Shown one piece after another: positions 26,898 to 34,575 of a DNA stretch of 64,000 bases. How positions within the stretch are numbered: position 1 is the stretch's first letter; each line of letters opens with the position of its first letter. A model generated the notes under the pieces. The model ran no database searches. It was not told the DNA's origin and saw only the letters and a program-made list of their open reading frames with translations. The stretch comes from Sphingomonas sp. G-3-2-10 (GTDB lineage Bacteria; Pseudomonadota; Alphaproteobacteria; Sphingomonadales; Sphingomonadaceae): contig NZ_JABBFY010000001.1 of the NCBI RefSeq assembly GCF_012927115.1, forward strand, positions 868,001-932,000, written 5' to 3'. A program made the position numbers and the translations under genes.

Positions 26898-27169
26898 GGG
26901 TTGTCAGTCAGGTCCCCGCAATGGCCGGGACGGAGCCAAAATTTGCGCACAGGTAGGAACCAGAAGCGGAGCGATGCGAAAGCATCGTGACCGACGACGT
27001 GACGCCGCTGTGCGCAAATTTTGGCCCGCCGCTTCGCAGTTGCCCGGAGAAGCCCACTGGACGGCGTCAGGTCGCTTGCGCGTAGCGCCGCTACGCGACT
27101 GCACAACCTTCCTTGCCAATGGGCTTCTCCGGGCAATCATGGCCGTTGCGGAGACCTGACTGCCAACCC
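26898..27169. repeat. 272-bp nested, multi-branched inverted-repeat element
   Basis: The outer arms 26898-26926 and 27141-27169 are 29 bases each with three mismatches. They enclose two long inner hairpins. The first has perfect 17-base arms, 26936-26952 with 27008-27024, and its loop carries CGATGC-GAAA-GCATCG (26972-26987). The second has 21-base arms with one mismatch, 27040-27060 with 27116-27136, tipped by a 9-base palindrome (27079-27087 with 27089-27097). The whole can fold as a three-way junction in single strands or as a cruciform. The last 33 bases lie inside the doxX reading frame. No transposase is encoded, so a MITE-like repeat or a structured RNA are the leading readings. Confidence 0.85.
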
Positions 27170-27586
27170 TAGGGTGGCGTCGGCCGAATAGCGGCCCGCA
27201 CCGATGGTTGCGAAGATCAATCCGAACAGGATCAGGCAAGCTGCGGGGAAGGCTCCGCGAATGCCCAGCTTGGCGTCCACCATCGCCACCGCCACCGCGA
27301 AATTGACCGCACAGAGCAGCCCGGCCCAGCGCGTGGCGAATCCGGCGATAAACGCGACTCCACAGATGAATTGCGCCCAGACGGACAGTGGTGCGGCGAG
27401 ATCGGGCAAAGGGAAGCCGTGAAAGGCGAGGAAGTTGCGGAACTCGCTCATCCGCGCGGGGCTGACGATATTGTCCCATACGCCCCAGATCAGAAATGCG
27501 CCGAGCATGAGTCGCGAAGCGAGCAGGATCGCGTCACCCCGATTCGCCCAGCCGGGCTGAACAATCATCCGCTTCCAGCCCGACAT
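27137..27586 (-). CDS. DoxX-family membrane protein
   Basis: The 149-residue protein has about four membrane segments and fits the DoxX family. Examples are ILLASRLMLGAFLIWGVWDN, RNFLAFHGFPLPDLAAPLS, CGVAFIAGFATRWAGLLCAV and the last hydrophobic stretch LILFGLIFATIGAG. DoxX-like proteins are small inner-membrane proteins linked to redox or thiol stress in some bacteria, but the role is not general. The last ten codons and the stop (27137-27169) lie in the right arm of the inverted-repeat element, so the C-terminus was probably altered by its insertion. Confidence 0.8.
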   Translation of the reverse strand: MSGWKRMIVQPGWANRGDAILLASRLMLGAFLIWGVWDNIVSPARMSEFRNFLAFHGFPLPDLAAPLSVWAQFICGVAFIAGFATRWAGLLCAVNFAVAVAMVDAKLGIRGAFPAACLILFGLIFATIGAGRYSADATLGLAVRSPQRP

Positions 27587-27598
27587 TGCGATTCTCTC

Positions 27599-27808
27599 CT
27601 AACGATTCTCCCGGTGCTTCAGCCGGTCGATAACGAGCACGGGAAAGCCGATCGCGACCGCGACGGCGCAGATGGTGGCGAATCCGGAAACGAGGCTCCA
27701 GTTGAAGCCCGGGCCCATCAGCAGCCATGCGAGACCGATCAGGGAAAGCGAGACGGCGCCGCCGCCGAACGCGAAGGTCGCGGCTACGACGATGCCCTCC
27801 CAGCGCAC
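27599..27808 (-). CDS. Small two-helix membrane protein
   Basis: The 69-residue product has two hydrophobic segments (VVAATFAFGGGAVSLSLIG and FATICAVAVAIGFPVLVI) and a basic end (DRLKHRENR). The start is a GTG at 27808 with no clear ribosome site, so the exact start is uncertain. It lies between the 88-residue membrane protein and doxX on the same strand. Its layout is similar to that neighbour, suggesting related small proteins. No family is recognised. Confidence 0.55.
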   Translation of the reverse strand: MRWEGIVVAATFAFGGGAVSLSLIGLAWLLMGPGFNWSLVSGFATICAVAVAIGFPVLVIDRLKHRENR

Positions 27809-27839
27809 GTCGCGCGGCGGAGGCGGCGATTCGGGGGCG

Positions 27840-28106
27840 TCAGGGTCGGGCGAGGGACTTCTCGCAGCGCTGTTTACGGTGATCGAGGATCAGGACGGGG
27901 GCGGCAAGGAGGAGCATGCCGGCGGACATCGCCATTGTGATCCAAATCCAGCGCTGGCCATAGTCGGTGCCCCGGACCAGCACGTCGAAGATCATATTCA
28001 CGGGGAAGATGCCGGCGAACCACACCAGCCCCAATGCAATCTGCGACAGCGATTCGCGGAGCAGCTGCTTCAGCGGAAACGGGGCCTTGGGCGCATCTAC
28101 TTCCAT
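27840..28106 (-). CDS. Small membrane protein
   Basis: The 88-residue protein has two hydrophobic segments (ALGLVWFAGIFPVNMIFDVL and ITMAMSAGMLLLAAPVLIL) between a short N-terminal arm and a basic C-terminus (DHRKQRCEKSLARP). The ATG at 28106 overlaps the DUF2842 gene end by ten bases, which implies coupling. The segment LVLDHRK/LVIDRLK pattern at the end is shared with the 69-residue neighbour. No function is recognised. Confidence 0.65.
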   Translation of the reverse strand: MEVDAPKAPFPLKQLLRESLSQIALGLVWFAGIFPVNMIFDVLVRGTDYGQRWIWITMAMSAGMLLLAAPVLILDHRKQRCEKSLARP

Positions 28107-28333
28107 CGTCCCAACTCCATCCAGCGCAGCAGCGGCTTGAGCGGCAGGATCCACACGATGCCGAGAACGACGTAGATGATCAACTGGACGAGAACCGGCA
28201 GCGATCCGATCTCGGCGGAGAAGGTGGCGACGGCGACGATCCAGACGAGGATCAGCGTCAGGATGGCGAACATGCCCGCGGGCTTGCGCCACGTCGGCTC
28301 GGGGCCGGATTCGCCTGAATTGTCCGGGGTCAT
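28097..28333 (-). CDS. DUF2842 small membrane protein
   Basis: The 78-residue protein fits the alphaproteobacterial DUF2842 family. It has a short hydrophilic start ending in TWRKPAG and two membrane helices (MFAILTLILVWIVAVATFSA and VLVQLIIYVVLGIVWILPL). It ends in the conserved tail KPLLRWMELGRW. Function is unknown. The ATG at 28333 overlaps the stop of the folate cyclo-ligase gene (ATGA), so the two are cotranscribed. Confidence 0.85.
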   Translation of the reverse strand: MTPDNSGESGPEPTWRKPAGMFAILTLILVWIVAVATFSAEIGSLPVLVQLIIYVVLGIVWILPLKPLLRWMELGRWK

Positions 28334-28884
28334 TTGTGCCACAACATGCCTTCCTCGGTAACGACGGCGTGCAGGGGAACGTCCCAGATGTCGGTGGGGA
28401 CGGCGGGGACCTGCTGCACGCTCCACGCGATACCGACGCGCCAGGCATCGGGATAGCGGGCGAATGCGCGGTCGTAATAGCCCGCGCCCTGTCCCAGCCG
28501 GTCGAGCCGGGCGTCGAAGCCGAGCAGGGGCGTCAGGATGACGTCTGGCGTCACTTCCTCGGCATCCTCGGCGGGCTGGCGCAGGCCGAGCGGGCCGGTG
28601 ACCAGATCGTCGTTCATCGACCATGCGAGGAAGCGCATCGGGCTTGAGCGATCGGTGATACGGGGCAGGGCGAGGCGGCAGCCATGCGCGGCTGCCGCGG
28701 CGGCGAGCTGGGTCGGATCGGCTTCGCTGCCCAGCGCGATATAGGTGGTGACGACGAGGCCCGGTTTCAGCCGCTCGACAAAGGCATCGGGCGCGAGGAT
28801 CGCGCTGACCGATTCGGCGGCGAACAGATCGCGATCTGCGCGAAGTCGTGCTCGAAGTGCCAGTTTGTCCGGGATCATCGTCAT
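28330..28884 (-). CDS. 5-formyltetrahydrofolate cyclo-ligase
   Basis: The 184-residue enzyme converts 5-formyltetrahydrofolate to 5,10-methenyltetrahydrofolate with ATP. Family features are the early KLALRARLRADRD helix and LALPRITDRSSPMRFLAW. The phosphate-binding LTPLLGFDARLDRLGQGAGYYDR signature (about residues 117-140) is complete. A longer in-frame extension into the upstream hairpin was rejected; ATG 28884 gives the normal length. It lies downstream of the 6S RNA, the conserved ssrS-ygfA arrangement of proteobacteria. Confidence 0.92.
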   Translation of the reverse strand: MTMIPDKLALRARLRADRDLFAAESVSAILAPDAFVERLKPGLVVTTYIALGSEADPTQLAAAAAAHGCRLALPRITDRSSPMRFLAWSMNDDLVTGPLGLRQPAEDAEEVTPDVILTPLLGFDARLDRLGQGAGYYDRAFARYPDAWRVGIAWSVQQVPAVPTDIWDVPLHAVVTEEGMLWHK

Positions 28885-28917
28885 CCGATCTTCTCGAGTC
28901 TGATCCACTTGCGTGGA

Positions 28918-29003
28918 TGCGGTGCCAGCCCGCTCCCCCACCCGGCCACCCATAGGTTACTATCGTGCTGGGTGGCCGGGTGGGGGAGCGGGCTGGCACC
29001 GCA
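28918..29003. repeat. Perfect 35-bp inverted repeat
   Basis: Bases 28918-28952 are the exact reverse complement of 28969-29003, with a 16-base loop (28953-28968). It starts 34 bases upstream of the folate gene and ends about 38 bases after the 6S RNA 3' end. The arm core (CCCGCTCCCCCACCCGGCC) looks like a dispersed sphingomonad palindrome. It could also terminate 6S transcription, although no T-run is present. Confidence 0.85.
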
Positions 29004-29041
29004 CGATACAGCGAAGCTGGATCCGACTCTACGGGCCGATC

Positions 29042-29207
29042 GGGGTGGTGGGACCGCCATGACCGTTTGCCTGAATATCCTCTGACGCCAAGTACGTCAG
29101 GTGGGGATCATGTACGACAGACCAGGATCTGCGCAGGGACAACCCCCATGGATGATGAATCGCCTCAGGGATAATCGCTAAAGCTCGTATCGGGCAGTGC
29201 CCACCGC
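29042..29207 (-). ncRNA. ssrS: 6S RNA
   Basis: The minus strand here contains ATCCCTGAGGCGATTCAT, very like the E. coli 6S segment CCCCTGAGCCGATATTTCAT. The ends form a closing stem: GGCGGTGGG near the 5' end pairs with CCCACCACC near the 3' end. An internal hairpin CTGACG/CGTCAG occurs in the 3' half. The position between zapA and the 5-formyltetrahydrofolate cyclo-ligase gene is the conserved place for 6S RNA. 6S RNA mimics an open promoter and sequesters sigma-70 RNA polymerase in stationary phase. Ends are estimated from the promoter and the closing stem. Confidence 0.85.
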
Positions 29208-29212
29208 CGACA

Positions 29213-29241
29213 TATCTAGGCGTTCGAAGCGTCATCCTCAA
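29213..29241 (-). promoter_or_regulatory. Promoter of 6S RNA
   Basis: On the minus strand TTGAGG (29236-29241) and TAGATA (29213-29218) are separated by exactly 17 bases and lie six to seven bases before the predicted 6S 5' end. The zapA stop codon TAG (29216-29218) is part of the -10 element. Confidence 0.7.
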
Positions 29242-29518
29242 GGGCTGCGGCCACGGCTTCGAGACGATCCGCGATGCGATCGAGCAGCACGGGCGAGACG
29301 CCGGACGGCGGATTCTTTTCGGCTTCGTCGAGCAGATCGGCGAGAATCAGCGAGAGATAGAGCAGGGTCTTCTCGGCGCTGAGCCCGCCGGACGCGCGCT
29401 GGGCGGTGTCGGCATGCTTCGCCAGCAGCGATTCGAGGTGGCGCAGATGGGGTTCGTCGCCTTCGCGGGCAGCGACGCTGTAGCCGCGGCCGGCGACGGT
29501 GAGCGTGATCTCGGCCAT
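29216..29518 (-). CDS. zapA: Cell division protein ZapA
   Basis: The 100-residue protein binds and cross-links FtsZ filaments at the division ring. The N-terminal domain starts MAEITLTVAGRGYSVAAREG, with the typical short beta-hairpin followed by DEPHLRHLESLLAKHAD. A long C-terminal helix follows (KTLLYLSLILADLLDEAEKN). The start at 29518 overlaps the stop of the small upstream gene in TAATG. Downstream is 6S RNA, whose promoter reads through the 3' end of zapA. Synteny with 6S RNA and the cyclo-ligase supports the call. Confidence 0.9.
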   Translation of the reverse strand: MAEITLTVAGRGYSVAAREGDEPHLRHLESLLAKHADTAQRASGGLSAEKTLLYLSLILADLLDEAEKNPPSGVSPVLLDRIADRLEAVAAALEDDASNA

Positions 29519-29697
29519 TACTCGCCCTTTCCTTCGCGAGCGATCAGGGCGTCTAGCGAAGTGACGGCATCTTCGATCCGCTCGCGGAGAAGGGTGTGGC
29601 GGCGGACGAGCTTTGCAGTGGTGAAGGCACGTGCCGCAGCCGCCGCCTCGATTCGAGCCAGAGCTTTTTCGATCCGGTCGGAAGAACTGCCCGCCAT
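29518..29697 (-). CDS. Small coiled-coil-like protein coupled to zapA
   Basis: The 59-residue reading frame runs from ATG 29697 to TAA 29518-29520, and the TAA overlaps the zapA ATG. The product is almost wholly helical in composition. It starts MAGSSSDRIEKALARIEAAA, then has KLVRRHTLLRERIEDAV and ends LIAREGKGE. The heptad-like spacing of Leu, Ile and Ala suggests a short coiled coil. A gene of this kind upstream of zapA could be a division partner analogous to ZapB. That is inference. Confidence 0.7.
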   Translation of the reverse strand: MAGSSSDRIEKALARIEAAAAARAFTTAKLVRRHTLLRERIEDAVTSLDALIAREGKGE

Positions 29698-29911
29698 GAG
29701 AAAAGACTAAGCGCCCCGGCGCTGAGCGGCAACCCCTCGCACCTATAGCGCATGCGCCTAGGGGTATAACGCGAGGGATTGCAGCGGCGGGCCGATAGCT
29801 GCGCAATCGGCCAGCTTCCCGCCCGTCAAGAAAAGCTGACCGGCGACTCGGTTGACGTGCGCGCCCATGCGTCCCAAAGGCGTCCGCGCCAGCTACCCGG
29901 GGAATTCTTAC
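29698..29911. other. Divergent region between the zapA unit and tkt
   Basis: This 214-base region contains a near-palindrome TAGCGCATGCGCCTA at 29746-29760 and GGGTATAAC at 29762-29770, whose TATAAC could be a -10 for tkt without a clear -35. TTGACG at 29852-29857 is a possible -35 but lacks a good partner. No gene is supported here. Confidence 0.4.
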
Positions 29912-31870
29912 GTGACCGCATCCTTCACCGATTGCGCCAACGCCATCCGCGCACTCTCGATGGACGCCGTGGAGGCCGCGAATTCGGGGCATCCCGGCAT
30001 GCCGATGGGCATGGCCGATGTCGCGACGGTGCTGTTCCAGGATTATCTGAAGTTCGATCCCGCCGATCCCAAATGGCCCGACCGCGACCGTTTCGTGCTG
30101 TCGGCCGGTCACGGATCGATGCTGCTCTACTCGCTGCTGCACCTGACCGGCTATGCGCGCCCGACGCTGGAGGATCTCAAGACCTTCCGTCAGGTCGGCA
30201 GCCCGTGCGCGGGTCATCCGGAGAATTTCGAACTCGCCGGCGTCGAATGCACCACCGGTCCGCTGGGGCAGGGCCTCGCGATGGCGGTGGGCATGGCGAT
30301 CGCCGAGCGTCACCTGAACGCGGGCTTCGGCGATTCGCTGGTCGATCACCGCACCTGGGTGATCGCGGGCGACGGCTGCCTGATGGAAGGCATCAACCAT
30401 GAAGCGATCGGGATCGCGGGCCATCTGAAGCTGGGCCGCCTGATCGTGCTGTGGGACGACAACAAGATCACGATCGACGGCGCGGTCTCACTGTCGTCGA
30501 GCGAGGATATTCCGGCGCGCTATGCCGCCACCGGCTGGCAGGTCGTCGAGTGCGACGGTCACGATCCGGCGAGCATCGCCAAGGCATTCGACCGCGCCCT
30601 GGCCGACGACCGGCCGTCGCTGGTCCGTTGCAAGACGATCATCGGCAAGGGTGCGCCGAATTTTCAGGGCACGTCGAAGACGCACGGCTCGCCGCTGGGT
30701 GCCGCCGAAGTCGCCGCTGCGCGCGAGGAACTGGGCTGGACGCATGCGCCGTTCGACGTGCCGGGCGACATTCGCGAGGCGTGGCTGAAGGCCGGTTCGC
30801 GCGGCGCAGCTCCTAACGCCGAGTGGCAGCAGCGGCTGGCAAGCAACGGCAAGGGCGCCGAATTTTCGCGCCGGATGGCGGGTGACCTGCCCGAGGGCTT
30901 TTCGCTCGACGCGCATGTCGCGAGCCTGCTCGCCGAGCCGAAGAAGATCGCCACCCGTTCGGCCAGCCAGCTCGCGCTCGACGCGATCAATGCCGGTCTG
31001 CCCGAGACGATCGGCGGTTCGGCCGACCTGACGCCGTCGAACAACACGCTGACCAAGGGTCTCGAGGATATCAGCCCGGCCAATTATGGCGGCCGCTATG
31101 TCCGTTACGGCATCCGCGAGTTCGGTATGGCCGCGGCGATGAACGGCCTCGCGCTGCATGGCGGCGTGATCCCCTATGGCGGCACCTTCCTGGTGTTCAG
31201 CGACTATGCGCGCCCGGCGATCCGCCTCTCCGCGCTCCAGCAGACCCGCGTCGTCTATGTGATGACGCATGATTCGATCGGTCTCGGCGAGGACGGCCCG
31301 ACTCACCAGCCGGTGGAGCATGTGAGCTCGCTGCGCCTGATCCCCAACCTCGAAGTCTGGCGTCCGTGCGACGCGGTCGAGACCGCCGAAGCGTGGGAAG
31401 AGTCGCTGAAGAATGCCGGCGGCCCGTCGCTGCTGGCGCTGTCGCGGCAGAATTTGCCGCAGCTGGCCACCGCAGCGGGCAACACCGCGAAGGGCGGCTA
31501 TCGCCTCGCGGCGGCGACCGCGGCGCGCAAGGTCGTGCTGATCGCCACGGGTTCGGAAGTCGAGATCGCGGTCGCGGTTCGCGATGCGCTTGAAGCCGAG
31601 GGTGTCGGCGCCGATGTCGTGTCGATGCCGTGCTGGTCGCGCTTCGATGCGCAGGCGCTTGCCTATCGCAAGGACCTGCTCCCCGCCGACGCGCTGAAGG
31701 TCTCGATCGAAGCCGGCACGACGATCGGCTGGGAGCGCTATACCGGGCTGGACGGGCTGAATTTCGGCATCGACCGGTTCGGCGCATCGGGCCCGGCGCC
31801 CGATCTGTTCAAGCATTTTGGCCTCACGGCCGCGGCGATCGTGCCGCAAATCCTCGAAAAGCTGAAATAA
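29912..31870 (+). CDS. tkt: Transketolase
   Basis: The 652-residue thiamine-diphosphate enzyme transfers two-carbon units in the pentose phosphate pathway. Family motifs include MDAVEAANSGHPGMPMGMAD near the N-terminus and the ThDP motif VIAGDGCLMEGINHEA to LIVLWDDNKITIDG. RYGIREFGMAAAMNGLALHG holds the catalytic Glu, and THDSIGLGEDGPTHQPVEH follows. The GTG at 29912, after GGGGA, is preferred over a TTG at 29852 and an ATG at 29867 because it fits the normal family N-terminus. It heads the tkt-gap-pgk-fba central-carbon cluster. Confidence 0.95.
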   Translation: MTASFTDCANAIRALSMDAVEAANSGHPGMPMGMADVATVLFQDYLKFDPADPKWPDRDRFVLSAGHGSMLLYSLLHLTGYARPTLEDLKTFRQVGSPCAGHPENFELAGVECTTGPLGQGLAMAVGMAIAERHLNAGFGDSLVDHRTWVIAGDGCLMEGINHEAIGIAGHLKLGRLIVLWDDNKITIDGAVSLSSSEDIPARYAATGWQVVECDGHDPASIAKAFDRALADDRPSLVRCKTIIGKGAPNFQGTSKTHGSPLGAAEVAAAREELGWTHAPFDVPGDIREAWLKAGSRGAAPNAEWQQRLASNGKGAEFSRRMAGDLPEGFSLDAHVASLLAEPKKIATRSASQLALDAINAGLPETIGGSADLTPSNNTLTKGLEDISPANYGGRYVRYGIREFGMAAAMNGLALHGGVIPYGGTFLVFSDYARPAIRLSALQQTRVVYVMTHDSIGLGEDGPTHQPVEHVSSLRLIPNLEVWRPCDAVETAEAWEESLKNAGGPSLLALSRQNLPQLATAAGNTAKGGYRLAAATAARKVVLIATGSEVEIAVAVRDALEAEGVGADVVSMPCWSRFDAQALAYRKDLLPADALKVSIEAGTTIGWERYTGLDGLNFGIDRFGASGPAPDLFKHFGLTAAAIVPQILEKLK

Positions 31871-31888
31871 GGCAGGAGTAGCAGGGAT

Positions 31889-32896
31889 ATGACGAAGGTA
31901 GCGATCAACGGGTTCGGACGCATCGGTCGCCTCGTGGCGCGCGCCATTCTCGAGCGTCCCGACAGCGGGCTCGAACTGGTGACGATCAACGATCTGGCCG
32001 ACGCAAAGTCGAACGCGTGGCTGTTTTCGCGTGACTCGGTCCACGGCAAATATCCCGGCACCGTCTCGGCCGATGGCGACGATCTGGTCGTCGACGGCAA
32101 GCGCATCAAGGTGACCAAGGAGCGCGATCCCGCGAACCTGCCGCACGCCGCGAACGGCGTCGATCTGGTGCTGGAGTGCACCGGCTTCTTTACCGACCGT
32201 GCGTCGTGCGAGAAGCACATCGCCGCCGGCGCGAAGAAGGTGCTGATCTCGGCCCCGGGCAAGAATGTCGACCTGACCGTCGTGTACGGCGTGAACCACG
32301 ACAAGCTGGAAGCCGGTCACACGATCGTTTCGAACGCGTCGTGCACCACCAACTGCCTGGCGCCGGTCGCCAAGGTGCTGAACGACACCGTCGGCATCGA
32401 GCGCGGCCTGATGACCACGGTCCACGCCTATACCAACGACCAGAAGATCCTCGACCAGATCCATGACGATCTGCGCCGCGCCCGCGCGGCTGCGATGAGC
32501 ATGATCCCGACCACCACCGGCGCCGCCCGCGCGGTCGGCGAGGTTCTCCCCGAGCTGAAGGGCCGTCTCGACGGTTCGGCGATCCGCGTTCCGGTTCCGG
32601 ACGGCTCGCTGATCGACCTGACCTTCACGCCGAAGCGCGACACGACCAAGGAAGAGGTCAACGCGATCCTGAAGGCGGCGTCGGAAAGCGGTCCGCTGAA
32701 GGGCGTGCTCTATTATTCGGACGAGCCGCTGGTCTCGATCGACATCGTCCACACCCCGGCATCGTCGACCATCGACAGCCTCGAGACGGCGGTGATGGAC
32801 GGCAAGCTCGTTCGCGTCGTCAGCTGGTACGACAATGAATGGGGCTTCTCGAACCGCATGGTCGACACCGCTTCGACGATGGCGAAGCTGGGGTGA
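31889..32896 (+). CDS. gap: Glyceraldehyde-3-phosphate dehydrogenase
   Basis: The 335-residue enzyme oxidises glyceraldehyde 3-phosphate with NAD and phosphate. The start is [17 protein letters not shown] (Rossmann fold). The catalytic cysteine is in [16 protein letters not shown] near residue 152. The histidine region [16 protein letters not shown] and the end [17 protein letters not shown] are all typical. Asp in TINDLAD after strand 2 favours NAD. A good AGGAG precedes the ATG. It is 18 bases after tkt and overlaps the next gene by GTGA. Confidence 0.97.
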   Translation: MTKVAINGFGRIGRLVARAILERPDSGLELVTINDLADAKSNAWLFSRDSVHGKYPGTVSADGDDLVVDGKRIKVTKERDPANLPHAANGVDLVLECTGFFTDRASCEKHIAAGAKKVLISAPGKNVDLTVVYGVNHDKLEAGHTIVSNASCTTNCLAPVAKVLNDTVGIERGLMTTVHAYTNDQKILDQIHDDLRRARAAAMSMIPTTTGAARAVGEVLPELKGRLDGSAIRVPVPDGSLIDLTFTPKRDTTKEEVNAILKAASESGPLKGVLYYSDEPLVSIDIVHTPASSTIDSLETAVMDGKLVRVVSWYDNEWGFSNRMVDTASTMAKLG

Positions 32897-33351
32897 CCGG
32901 AACGCTCTCCGGCATCGCGCTCCACCGCGAGCGTAAAGGCCCGATCGAGACGCTCGATTCGGTCGCGGTGACGGTAGAGCGCGGGATCGAGGGCTGCTGT
33001 CGCGGCATCTTGAAACCGAATAGCAAGAACCGCCGCCAGGTCACTGTGATGGAAGCAGGCGACTGGGCGGCGGCTTCGCGCGAGGCGGGGACCGACCTCG
33101 CATGGTGGAACCGGCGGGTGAACCTGCTGGTCGACGGCGTGGACTTGCCCCAGACCGAAGGCGCGCGGATCCGCATCGGCAGCGATGTCGTGCTGGAAGT
33201 CACCAGCGAATGCGACCCGTGCAGCCGGATGGACGCGCTGCACATGGGGCTGCAGGAAGCATTGAAGCCCGACTGGCGCGGCGGGGCCTGCACCCGCGTC
33301 GTTTCGGGCGGAAATATCGCCATCGGCGATGAAATCAGGATCGAAGCATGA
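32893..33351 (+). CDS. MOSC-domain protein
   Basis: From the GTG overlapping the gap stop, the product is 152 residues. It fits a compact MOSC domain, the molybdenum-cofactor sulfurase C-terminal fold. It shows [19 protein letters not shown] at the N-terminus, [14 protein letters not shown], and the conserved cysteine region [16 protein letters not shown]. It ends [16 protein letters not shown]. Single-domain MOSC proteins are thought to transfer sulphur to metal cofactors. Its place between gap and pgk is odd for that role and probably reflects shared transcription only. Confidence 0.85.
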   Translation: MTGTLSGIALHRERKGPIETLDSVAVTVERGIEGCCRGILKPNSKNRRQVTVMEAGDWAAASREAGTDLAWWNRRVNLLVDGVDLPQTEGARIRIGSDVVLEVTSECDPCSRMDALHMGLQEALKPDWRGGACTRVVSGGNIAIGDEIRIEA

Positions 33352-34544
33352 GCCGCACCTTCAAGACTCTCGACGATATGGGCGACATCACCGGCAAGCG
33401 CGTGCTGGTCCGCGAGGATCTGAACGTGCCGATGGCCGATGGCGCAGTGACCGACGACACAAGGCTGCGCGCCGCGGTGCAGACCGTCGCCGAACTGTCG
33501 GACAAGGGCGCGATCGTGATCGTGCTGGCGCATTTCGGGCGGCCCAAGGGCCAGCATAACCCGAGCATGAGCCTGTCGCTGGTGACGCGGCCCTTCTCCG
33601 AAGTGCTGGGCCGGCAGGTTCGCTTCATCGACGACCAGGATGCGGGCGACGCGGTGGCGATGATGCAGTCGGGCGATATCGGCATCCTCGAGAACACCCG
33701 TTTCGATCCGGGCGAGGAGAAGAACGCGCCCGAGAGCATCGCGCGTCTCGCGGCGCTGGGCGATCTCTACGTCAACGACGCCTTCTCGGCCGCGCACCGC
33801 GCCCATGCTTCGACCGAGGGTCTGGCGCACAAGCTGCCGGCATTTGCAGGCCGCCAGATGGAAGCCGAGCTCGACGCGCTGGAAAAGGCGCTGGGCAATC
33901 CCGAGCATCCGGTCGCGGCGGTCGTCGGCGGGGCGAAGGTCTCGTCGAAGCTCGATGTGCTGCGGCATCTGGTCGACAAGGTCGATCACCTGATCATCGG
34001 CGGGGGCATGGCCAATACCTTCCTTGCCGCGCGCGGGGTGGATGTAGGCAAGAGCCTGTGCGAGCACGATCTTATCGGCACCGCGAACGAGATTTTCGAC
34101 GCGGCGGAGCGCGCGAATTGCACGATCCATTTGCCGTACGATGTGCAGGTTTCGAAGGAATTCGCGCCGAATCCGCCTTCCTTGCGCGTTTGCAACGTAC
34201 ATGAAGTCGAATCCGACGAGATGATCCTGGACGTTGGGCCGGCGGCGACCGAAGCGCTGGCCGATGTGCTCAAGACCTGCCGCACCCTCGTGTGGAACGG
34301 GCCGCTGGGCGCGTTCGAGACCCCGCCGTTCGACACCGCGACCGTCGCGCTGGCCAAGACTGCCGCGGCGCTGACCCATGAGGGGTCGCTGGTGTCGGTG
34401 GCCGGGGGCGGGGACACGGTTGCCGCGCTCAACCAGGCGGGCGTTGCGGGCGACATGACTTTCATCTCCACTGCCGGCGGCGCGTTCCTGGAGTGGATGG
34501 AAGGCAAGGAACTGCCCGGCGTCGCGGCGCTGACCAAGGGCTGA
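33348..34544 (+). CDS. pgk: Phosphoglycerate kinase
   Basis: The 398-residue enzyme transfers phosphate from 1,3-bisphosphoglycerate to ADP. It starts with the family segment [16 protein letters not shown]. It contains [39 protein letters not shown], and [20 protein letters not shown]. The nucleotide-binding end is [19 protein letters not shown]. The start overlaps the MOSC gene in ATGA. Together with gap and fba it encodes lower glycolysis/gluconeogenesis. Confidence 0.97.
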   Translation: MSRTFKTLDDMGDITGKRVLVREDLNVPMADGAVTDDTRLRAAVQTVAELSDKGAIVIVLAHFGRPKGQHNPSMSLSLVTRPFSEVLGRQVRFIDDQDAGDAVAMMQSGDIGILENTRFDPGEEKNAPESIARLAALGDLYVNDAFSAAHRAHASTEGLAHKLPAFAGRQMEAELDALEKALGNPEHPVAAVVGGAKVSSKLDVLRHLVDKVDHLIIGGGMANTFLAARGVDVGKSLCEHDLIGTANEIFDAAERANCTIHLPYDVQVSKEFAPNPPSLRVCNVHEVESDEMILDVGPAATEALADVLKTCRTLVWNGPLGAFETPPFDTATVALAKTAAALTHEGSLVSVAGGGDTVAALNQAGVAGDMTFISTAGGAFLEWMEGKELPGVAALTKG

Positions 34545-34575
34545 AACCTTCGCTCGCGCCGCCGGTTGAGCGGGG

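Noticed and set aside
26871-27136. Protein-coding gene in the gap after tRNA-Asp
   Set aside because: Frames on both strands here arise from the symmetrical inverted repeats; they lack ribosome sites and family features.
28885-28953. N-terminal extension of the folate cyclo-ligase into the hairpin
   Set aside because: The extension translates one hairpin arm and lacks a ribosome site; ATG 28884 gives the normal family length.
30488-32752. 754-codon minus-strand frame across tkt and gap
   Set aside because: Antisense shadow of two complete metabolic genes, with shadow-type composition.
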